The notes below the pieces were generated by a model. It did not search any database, was not told where the DNA came from, and was given only the letters and a program-made list of their open reading frames with translations. A stretch of DNA of 64,000 nt from Lutraria lutraria. Taxonomy: Eukaryota > Mollusca > Bivalvia > Venerida > Mactridae. The DNA is taken from assembly GCA_964023205.1 (NCBI GenBank), contig OZ026835.1, positions 44,613,083-44,677,082 on the forward strand. The letters run 5' to 3'. The position numbers were made by a program, and so were the translations under genes. The first letter of the stretch is position 1. Each line of letters starts with the position of its first letter. Below, one piece after another: positions 56,501 through 64,000 of the stretch.

Positions 56501-59500
56501 GGTCCTAAAATATGTGCAATATGTCACAAATCTATGTTGTTCGCAACATTTCTAATAAACTTGTCAAGATAGCTAACATCCCGGAGCAATCATCAGCTTA
56601 TCCGATCAATCGATCAGTCTGTCAATTGTAATCAGTCCAAACACATGTGAGACAACAGGAAAACTATTAATGCATTGATCCATTGTGTTAAGTGATGCAG
56701 CCCTTTCAATCATTATATGAATGACTGTTAATGATAAATTATGTCGCATGTGTTAACATTAGACTCCAAACGTCGTTGTCAATTTTTTTCTTTAGTATCA
56801 TTTTGTTTTAATCAAAGGCAGTGAATTGTTTTAGAAGTCAGCATCAAACTTTGCAGACTATTTTTGTATTTTTTCAAAGCAACATTTGTATAAATATTAA
56901 AACATTTTTTAAAGCAAGTAGTGTTGGTGCTTAATAAAATGGTAAAATTTAGTTAACTAATAAAAAGCCTATTCACATAACGTTATAAAAATAAGGTCAA
57001 ATTGAGGTTTGGTGATATGGGTGCATCGGGACTGGTCACAGGTAACAACTGTTCCAATTATCAAAGCAATAGAGGAAATGGTAAAAGCTACCTCATACAG
57101 ACAGACGTACAAGTACAAGACAATCACTATATGTCCTCCACTCCTCGAATCATTATATGCCGGGGGGGGGGGGGGACAGAAGTATTTTGTTGTTGTTTTT
57201 ATCAGAAATTAATACTTTAAAAATTATGTCAAGCCATCAGTGAAACAGACCATTGTTAGATTCATTTACATGATGAATGATTTTTTAAATACAACAAAAT
57301 AAAGACAGAATGATTTCAGAATCAAGCTGTGTGTTAGAAGAAAACCTACAAAGTAACGCCACCATCTGCCAGAACGACTGGTTCTCTACTGTGCTAACAT
57401 CACAACTAGTCTACAGTGCACAAACTAGGGTTCCAGTCTAAAACACATCATACTATTATAATACCTGAATCTGTTCAAAAGGGACCTCAAATGTAAAGGA
57501 CTCGTTATAATAAGGGTTCAGTGTACACTTTTTTATCGTAGTTTTCTTCTTCTTAACTCTTTTGCCATTTTGCATCAAGGATATTTTAACATAAGGATCT
57601 GGTAAAAAAAGTAGAGAAGATAAAAGAAAAAGGTTAAGTAAAAAATAGCAAATATTGTAAAAAATACCTGTAATAAAATATAGCATGCATATAATATATA
57701 AAAAAACTATGGAGAAATTTGGTCAAAATGTGCTCAATATTTTGTGATACGAGTGAACAAAAGTGGATTTCAGATAATGGTATATTAGGTGTCTTCAATA
57801 TTCAATACAATATGTAAGCACTTCAAATATGGCATTATATTTGACCAAATCCCTTAAAATAATCCCATATCCCCATTGGGTTCCAAGTTTCCAAGTCTCC
57901 AGTGCAAACAAATCATGACTTCTTCAAATATGTAATGTGCTCATGTTGCATTTGAATTCATCCAAAAATAAGTAAAAAAAATTCCAAAACTCGAAAACTT
58001 GTCAATGCATCAATCAGGTTAGTTGTAACAGATGCAGGGTCAGGATTTCATTAAATTATTGTCAGGTGAGAAGAAATTGCATTTTTTGCACTGAAATAAG
58101 AAACATTTTGTTTTATGAAGAAGATAAACATAACTAAAATCTTCCCATAAAACAAATGGAAAAAAATAAATAAGAAAAAAAGAATTAAGAGCAAACAAAC
58201 AGATAAAAAACAATGAAAAAACATAATGCATAAAGCTGCTGAATACAAGCTGAACTCCTACATATATGAGAGTGTGATGTCTGGTACCTGAATCTGCTCA
58301 AAGGCTACTTCAAATGTAAATGATTCATTGAAGTAAGGGTTCAGTGTACGTTTCTTAATAGTCGTTTTCTTTTTCTTGAGTCGTTTAGTCCCCTGATACA
58401 ACGCTATTTTCACGTACGGATCTTAAACGAAGGACAGTAAAAAACTCTGATGAATACAAGCTATAACCAAACACACGGAATACAAAATCAATGTACATGA
58501 AAGTTACAATGTATGCTAATGTTTATAGTGAAATCATAAATCAATAAATGGAATGATTAAAGAACTTGATGATTGAAGAAATTAAAAGTCAAAAGTGCTC
58601 TTTATGTCGAACTCATACAATACAATAAAACAGGATTTAAATAAGAAGACAGAAGAATCTGTTGAACACTGTGCAATTGATTTGCCTTCACAACATAACT
58701 GTACAAATACATCTATAATGACTCAATGCATCAAATATGTTGACCGTGCATATTATGTTACAAACAACATGCCATGCCTCAATACAGTGACATGATACAT
58801 TGTCAACCAAATCTACTGTCATACTATAACAAGAATGTCTACTACAAGATTATCAATGTAATATCCTTTCAATTCAACCTATAAAAAATGAAACAGAAAA
58901 TATCAGTTAAAGTATAAAATCTCTCCATTCTGTGTCAGCATCTGGTAAAACAGAAGATAAAAGTTAAACTGCAACAGTTATTTGTAATACAATACAATTC
59001 AATGCAAGATTTCTTGTCTTGACTTTTACTGAAATAAATTAATCATAAATCCATGAATCATACTCAAAACTTGAGTTTTGATAAAATGTGAGAAACAGTC
59101 AGAGAAAGTCCTTCAGATATAAATAGACACAGCTGCTCCCTAAACCACAACTGGATAGTAATTTCTGATTTTTGATATTAACAAGGACTTGACTGCTGAC
59201 ATTCTGACTTCAAAATCAATTTTGGTCATCTTGTGATTATCAAACTCCATACCTTATATGGAACCATAGGCTTGATTGTTCTCTAGTAATTGACAGACTA
59301 AGTTTTGTGTCGAAGGTCACTATGACCTTGACCTTTGACCTCAAAATCAATAGGCGTCTTTGATCCTGCGATGACCAACCTCCCTACCAAATCTGGGAGT
59401 CATACGCCAAATTATCTAGTTATTGGTCGGACAAGTTTTTTGGGTTCAAGGTCACTGTAACCTTTAATTCAAAAGGGGCATAATAATAAAACAGTGAATT

Positions 59501-62500
59501 GTTAGTTAATTGAGAATCGAACTAAAAAATTGAACATCTGCCAATCATGTATGAAATATTCAGACATTTTCTAAAACAGAAACAACTATCACTGCAGGAC
59601 AGTTCACTAAATATTGATCCCCTTTCCTATTTAATTAATACGATGATACATTCAGCATGTCAGATTTTAACACTCAAACATGAATGCAATCCAGATATCT
59701 AGTCATAAATAAAACATGAAACAGACATTAAACCCATCAAACAAATAAACTTCGGTGAATTCAACATTTTCAATCACCAAACATCAGCAGGCGATTAACA
59801 TAAAACGGGTTAAATTCAGTCTATGTTATAATGGAACAACCTGTTGACTACCATTACGCCAGTATTGTATCCGTTGGAAGTCTGTACTGAAACACTTTAT
59901 ATACTGTACATATGGCTGAATATCAGAATAAAATCTTCACATCTGAGTCTCTTCATTAGAACATACAAAACAATGGGGAATTAGTTGAAAAGGTAGATAA
60001 TTATAATGAAAATAGGTAAATCCCATGAACCTGAGAGTAAAACTGTATAAAAACAAACAATGTTTAAAATGTTATACAGTTCATTGTAGTACATCAGAAC
60101 AAATACAGGATCAATCTCATTACCATTAGGTATCATTATATTATTGTGTTCTCTAAAAAATAAGAGTGCCGCAAGTGGTGCCAACGCTCGTCTGTTCACC
60201 ACCTCAGTGAGATCTATCTACCTATGAAGGTTCATGTTGCTACCTTATGGTTTCTGAGTTATGAGCTACATTTAAGTTTTTGCACGACGCAGATACTGCA
60301 GTGATCACAATAGCTCAACTTTTTCTTAAAAAAAAAACAGATGAGCTAAAACACTTAGATAAAAATATAACCTATAAAATGTGTCCAATGGTTATTTACT
60401 TCAGTAAAAGATAAAGCTGGGATATTGGTATTGTTAATTGTATAGAAATATAGTTTATACCTGACAAGCCACCAACATCCATCTTTTTCAGATTTTTGGC
60501 TTCGAGAATGACAACGGTGAGTTTCCCAGCTGTTGGTACGTATCTCAAAGAAAAACATATGTCACCAAGTTTGTTCTCCTAAAACATAAAACATGCTTGT
60601 ATAAATAATACTTAATTGCTATTTCTTAAATAAATAAGAACATTTATGTAAATGTTTATATGGAATCAATGTGTTTAAATCATATCTGATAATTTGAATA
60701 AAATCTAGGCAGTGCAAAGATTTATGAACAAGAGTGCCAGGTAAAAAAAACGTCCGTCAAAATTCATTTTTCGGTTAAGTGCCTAGGCCCATTAGCCTGG
60801 TTATCAAACTTGACCGAGATCTCATGGCCATAAATATTTCCATCAAGTTTTGTCAGGATCCGAATAAAACACTACGAATTAGAGAGCGGACATCGTTGTG
60901 GACGTCGCTCACCACTTGACCAGAGTGGCCGAATAAGTTGACTTTTACCGAAACTTACATCCCAATATGAACAAGACAAGTTAAATGAATTCCACTTGAG
61001 TTATTATGCTATGTTTTAGTAGACAAATAAAATACTACTGAAATGATTAAAACAATAAAATTTATCTGTCACAGACAAATATCACTTAACCTGGGAGCTT
61101 TAAACATATTGTTTATCTATGAACAGATATCACATTTATAAATACTACTTTAGAGATGCAGTACAACCTCTCCAGAGTGGCCCTCTCATGAGCAACAACC
61201 TCTCCAGAGTGGCCCTCTCATGAGCAACAACCTCTGGAACAGCAGCATGATTTTTCCCACTGCATGATTTTATTATTAATCAAACCTCTCTAGAGGAACG
61301 AACTGTCAACAACAACAACATAATTTTGCGGCTCCCAAAGGGCGTTGCTTTGAAGAGGTTGTACCGTGTATCATTTTTCTAGAAATTATTTCTCTAAAAC
61401 TTCAGACAGAAATCATTCATCGTGAGAGCTTTAGTTATGTTTGCTTGTAAGTCATGTAACAGGCACTGCTGATAATATTAGTAATCTAATAGGTTGGCTA
61501 CATTGATTATTTTTATCCAGAAAAACTGAATTATTACTGAATTAAGTTGTACATTGAACAAAATGAATGTTTATTAAAATGGAATCAATTCATTTAGCAT
61601 CAACAATGACATCAAACAATTAATCTACAACACTGAATCACTTTAAATACTGCTGTTTTGCCATTGAACAAAGAAATTAATCAAACCAAAAAATCCGATC
61701 ACAGAAGTAACAAGAGTGCCAGGTCACAAAATATGCCGAATTGGCTGGTTATCTAACTTGACCCAGATTTCATGGCCATAAACATTTCCATTAAGTTTGG
61801 CAAGGATAGGAATAAAATGGTTTGAATTATAGAGCGGACACTGTTGTTGACGGCGCCCAACTGCCCGATAAGCCCACCTGCCCACCATGGGTGTTCCTAT
61901 CATACGACCTGTTTTTCAAATGGGAGTATAAAAACATGATGTAAACTAGAACACAAACCTTCTCTTCATTTTCTGGACTAGCAAGATCACGCCATTCTTC
62001 CAGTGTTTTACCAAGATCAACTTGGTTGAGAGCAACTTGTACTTGACCGATCTGGTCATGTTTAGAGAATCTGTCAAAATCATATACAGCAAACACCAAA
62101 GTTTTTGCTGCCACCTCCGCAAATGGTACCTGTGATAGTATAAAATCCTGTTTTATTATTTCATGTACCTAAGATAGTATAAAATCCTGTTTTATTATTT
62201 CATATACCTAAGATAGTATAAAATCCTGTTTTATTATTTCATATACCTGAGATAGTATAAAATCCTGTTTTAATATTTCATATACCTGTGATAGTATAAA
62301 ATCCTGTTTTATTATTTCATGAACCTGAGCAAGTCCCAATACAGGATTCAATGTTTTACCTTGTATATGAAAGTCTCATTGAATACAGGGTTCAATGTTT
62401 TACCTTGTATATGAAAGTCTCATTGAATACAGGGTTCAATGTTTTACCTTGAATATGAAAGTCTCATTGAATACAGGGTTTTACCTTGAATATGAAAGTC

Positions 62501-63407
62501 TCATAGAATACAGGGTTCAATGTTTTACCTTGAATATGAAAGTCTCATAGAATACAGGATTCAATGTTTTACCTTGAATATGAAAGTCTCATAGAATACA
62601 GGGTTCAATGTTTTACCTTGAATATGAAAGTCTCATAGAATACAGGATTCAATGTTTTACCTTGTATATGAAAGTCTCATAGAATACAGGATTCAATGTT
62701 TTACCTTGTATATGAAAGTCTCATTGAATACAGGATTCAATGTTTTACCTTGAATATGAAAGTCTCATAGAATACAGGATTCAATGTTTTACCTTGAATA
62801 TGAAAGTCTCATAGAATACAGGATTCAATGTTTTACCTTGAATATGAAAGTCTCATTGAATACAGGGTTCAATGTTTTACCTTGAATATGAAAGTTTCAT
62901 AGAATACAGGGTTTGAACAATGTATTACCTTGAATATGAAAGTCTCATTGAATACAGGGTTTGAACAAAGTTTTACCTTGAATATGAAAGTCTCATTGAA
63001 TACAGGGTTCAATGTTTTACCTTGAATATGAAAGTCTCATTGAATACAGGGTTTTACCTTGAATATGAAAGTCTCATAGAATACAGGATTCAATGTTTTA
63101 CCTTGGACATGAAAGTCTCATTGAATACAGGGTTCAATGTTTTACCTTGAATATGAAAGTCTCATTGAATACAGGATTCAATGTTTTACCTTGAATATGA
63201 ATATGAAAGTCTCAATGAATACAGGATTACATGTTTTACCTTGAATATGAAAGTCTCATTGAATACAGGGTTCAATGTTTTACGATGTACTTTGGTCTCA
63301 TGTTTCTTCTTCTTGTCAGGTAACAAGTAAACTTTAACATATGGATCTGATGTACCAGACATATCCATACCAGGTAAATCTGCTGCCTGTATTACACCAA
63401 CTGATAG
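41567..63407 (-). CDS. SYT1: Synaptotagmin 1, C2A and C2B domains; N-terminus off-window
   Basis: Synaptotagmin 1 is the calcium sensor for synaptic vesicle fusion; it binds phospholipids and SNAREs. Exons in order: 63407-63240 and 62129-61959 (C2A), 60578-60461, then either 58421-58288 or 57598-57465, then 41752-41567 (C2B). Phases close for either choice, giving 258 residues. C2A has [33 protein letters not shown] and [14 protein letters not shown], with all five calcium-binding aspartates. C2B has [35 protein letters not shown], the polybasic [24 protein letters not shown] and [20 protein letters not shown]. The fifth C2B calcium aspartate is Glu (TSEPIG), as I recall from Drosophila Syt1. 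The C-terminus (EVPEKN) is short. The transmembrane and linker exons lie beyond the right edge. The last intron (57464-41753) is 15.7 kb and mostly satellite. Confidence 0.95.
43840..46300. repeat. Higher-order duplication of 40 units (1280 bp)
   Basis: Rare variants recur exactly 1280 bp apart. TCTTTAAGAAATAC is at 44047 and 45327, GACCAGTGG at 44581 and 45861, and AGTGGTAATTTTATAAATAC in both blocks at the same offset. Identity holds from about 43840 to 45020 against 45120 to 46300. Confidence 0.85.
47779..48698. mobile_element. 920-bp pogo-like MITE in the array, copy 1
   Basis: Ends are CAGTAAAACCTCGATTAT and ATAATCGAGGTTTTACTG, inverted, with TA duplicated on both sides (47777-47778 and 48699-48700). 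TA targets and CAG-start inverted ends fit the Tc1/mariner-pogo group. No transposase is encoded, so it is non-autonomous. Confidence 0.88.
50533..52400. mobile_element. Same pogo-like MITE, copy 2, carrying a nested insertion
   Basis: Identical ends, TA flanks and array context to copy 1. Removing the nested element and one TA leaves exactly 920 bp, the length of copy 1. The two copies therefore arose by duplication of the array segment, not by separate insertion. Confidence 0.9.
50761..51706. mobile_element. Second pogo-like MITE nested in copy 2
   Basis: A 946-bp insertion with ends CAGTTGAATCTCGTTAT and ATAACGAGATTCAACTG, inverted, flanked by TA (50759-50760, 51707-51708). Copy 1 shows the intact empty site GAATGTATATGAG at about 47998. 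No transposase is recognised; the minus-strand frame 51567-51806 is not a known protein. Confidence 0.9.
54876..57464 (-). other. 5' part of the last SYT1 intron
   Basis: AT-rich intron with no exon-like sequence found. A 14-base G run is at 57162-57175, and a short dispersed-looking segment (GTTGCGTTCATTAAACGCAC) near 56187. I searched for a third C2B exon copy by its TGAATCTGTTCAAA end and saw none. Confidence 0.5.
57162..57175 (+). repeat. Homopolymer of 14 G
   Basis: An isolated run of 14 G in a strongly AT-rich intron. It is C-rich in the sense of SYT1 transcription, 290 bp downstream of the alternative exon ending at 57465. Confidence 0.9.
57465..57598 (-). other. SYT1: SYT1 alternative C2B exon, version A
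   Basis: 134 nt encoding the segment from SDPYVKI to [25 protein letters not shown], then [20 protein letters not shown]. It is closest to the vertebrate SYT1 form ([26 protein letters not shown]). Acceptor TTTTACCAG, donor GTATTA. Confidence 0.92.
58288..58421 (-). other. SYT1: SYT1 alternative C2B exon, version B
   Basis: 134 nt encoding the same segment: [20 protein letters not shown], then [20 protein letters not shown]. It differs from version A at about 9 of 44 positions, clustered before the polybasic strand (SLMQNG to ALYQGT), plus Cys to Arg after it and Pro to Ala near the end. Acceptor TCGTTTAAG, donor GTACCA. Including both exons would shift the frame. Confidence 0.92.
59265..59475. 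repeat. Dispersed repeat carrying nuclear-receptor-like half-sites
   Basis: It contains AAGGTCACTATGACCTTGAC followed by CTTTGACCT at 59313-59341, and a weaker TCAAGGTCACTGTAACCTT at 59445-59463. The sequence style (TCATACGCCAAATTATCTAG, GGTCGGACAAGTTTTTTGGG) suggests an old transposon-derived repeat in an SYT1 intron. Confidence 0.55.
60150..60350. repeat. Dispersed repeat fragment
   Basis: AAGAGTGCCGCAAGTGGTGC at one end and CAGTGATCACAATAGCTCAA at the other. The reverse complement of the latter part also appears near 12775-12810 (AAGCTATTGTGATCACTGCG) in a FIG4 intron. Confidence 0.55.
60727..60935. repeat. Dispersed repeat 'ACAAGAGTGCCAGGT', copy 1
   Basis: Shares ACAAGAGTGCCAGGT, CTCATGGCCATAAATATTTC and AGAGCGGACATCGTTGTGG with 61708-61905. 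The two copies lie in neighbouring stretches of the same SYT1 intron, in the same orientation. Confidence 0.7.
61157..61366. repeat. MITE 'GCAACCTCTCCA' family, copy 6 (reverse), end duplicated
   Basis: Reverse orientation relative to the other copies. The terminal block CAACCTCTCCAGAGTGGCCC is present twice in tandem at 61163-61215. Ends at GAAGAGGTTGTACCGTGT. Confidence 0.8.
61708..61905. repeat. Dispersed repeat 'ACAAGAGTGCCAGGT', copy 2
   Basis: Second copy of the element at 60727-60935 (TTTCATGGCCATAAACATTT, AGAGCGGACACTGTTGTTGA). It ends 54 bp before the C2A exon end at 61959. Confidence 0.7.
62130..62337 (-). repeat. 39-bp minisatellite derived from an SYT1 splice acceptor
   Basis: Five units abut the C2A exon starting at 62129. 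On the minus strand each unit ends TTTTATACTATC + (A/T/C)(C/T)AG + GTA, copying the true acceptor and first exon bases (CTATCACAG|GTACC). All copies that reach the junction keep AG|GTA. Confidence 0.9.
62338..63239 (-). repeat. 44-bp minisatellite derived from the end of the SYT1 C2A exon
   Basis: About 20 units abut the exon whose last base is 63240. On the minus strand a unit begins GTAAAACATTGAACCCTG and ends GAGACTTTCATATTCAAG. That is the last 44 bases of the exon ([15 protein letters not shown]), so every unit starts with a GT donor-like sequence and ends in AG. Some units lost part of the middle (e.g. near 62470 and 63045). Confidence 0.93.
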
Positions 63408-64000
63408 CTACAAATAAACAAAACATTTAATATCTGATTCAGTAGAAATTAAATCACTTGAAATCTTAAGATGTTTTAACATCCTGACAATGCCTTGTAG
63501 GCAGAATGTTACCCTGTAGAAAGGTCATCTGATAAACTATGTTCATAATTTCTTAAGCTAGACATCAGTTGTATTCATATTTGGTAAACACATTGCATTG
63601 CAAATTAGTGCAAATAACCTGATGTCATTTGACATAACATAAGTAAGGATGCTAAACAGTAAGAAGATTAGAAAAGTTAGGTAATTTATATATTAACATT
63701 TTAAGTTATAAGCAGTCTCCCAAATTATTAGATGACCCTCATATGATATCACAATAATTTACTTTACTTATATAATATTGTAATCCTTTCATATGTATTA
63801 ACATGATACTAATTCACCAAACTAACGTTTTGTCTCCTTAAATAAAATCATTTGGAAATTGAGAAAAAAATTAATTAGTAAAAAAAACTTAATGTTGACT
63901 GATATTTGATTAAGACTGAGACAAATTGAAAGTGAAACAAGACTATGACCACTGGTTGATAATTTTTATGTACAAATGATGGAGTGATTTTAATTGTTTT
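63408..64000 (-). other. SYT1 intron reaching the right edge
   Basis: AT-rich with no exon-like sequence. The next upstream SYT1 exon (linker and transmembrane part) must lie beyond the window. Confidence 0.6.

Noticed and set aside
57002..57220. Overlapping plus-strand frames with a Gly run
   Set aside because: The Gly stretch comes from the 14-base G homopolymer. They lie antisense in an SYT1 intron with no known domain.

Overview
This is animal nuclear DNA: AT-rich, dense in introns, and full of short inverted-repeat elements, tRNA-derived SINEs and minisatellites. I infer a mollusc, most likely a bivalve. The reasons are invertebrate-type synaptotagmin-1 residues, two versions of the same C2B exon (a splice choice I recall from Aplysia), an NHL-repeat protein, and dispersed repeats of kinds I associate with bivalve genomes. 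The species cannot be named from this. I built five multi-exon genes by hand from splice sites, and the reading phase closes at every junction used. Layout: (1) 3-773, + strand, the 3' part of an uncharacterised and probably transposon-derived reading frame, apparently inside a FIG4 intron. (2) 1821-21479, + strand, the last 18 coding exons of FIG4, the Sac-domain phosphoinositide 5-phosphatase; its N-terminal exons lie off the left edge. One FIG4 intron holds a full-length LINE (5905-9893) inserted into a SINE. (3) 25963-21946, - strand, a complete 219-residue EMI + EGF single-pass membrane protein, tail-to-tail with FIG4. (4) 28116-29434, + strand, a complete three-exon TSPO-like protein. 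(5) 32402-36237, + strand, a complete three-exon NHL beta-propeller protein. (6) 63407-41567, - strand, the C2A-C2B part of synaptotagmin 1, with its N-terminal exons off the right edge. It has two alternative C2B exons of equal length, and its last intron holds a 12.3 kb array of a 32-bp repeat. The genes are functionally unrelated (endolysosomal lipid signalling, a surface receptor, a mitochondrial-type membrane protein, a propeller scaffold, a vesicle calcium sensor), so no pathway cluster is claimed. The most unusual signal is structural: several minisatellites start exactly at splice sites and are built from copies of the exon end plus its splice signal. The clearest case is a synaptotagmin intron (62130-63239) made entirely of a donor-derived and an acceptor-derived array. 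The EMI/EGF gene has a similar donor-bearing array, and FIG4 a weaker candidate. Inside the giant array, copies of one pogo-like element, a second element nested in one of them, and probable excision scars record the order of insertion and duplication.
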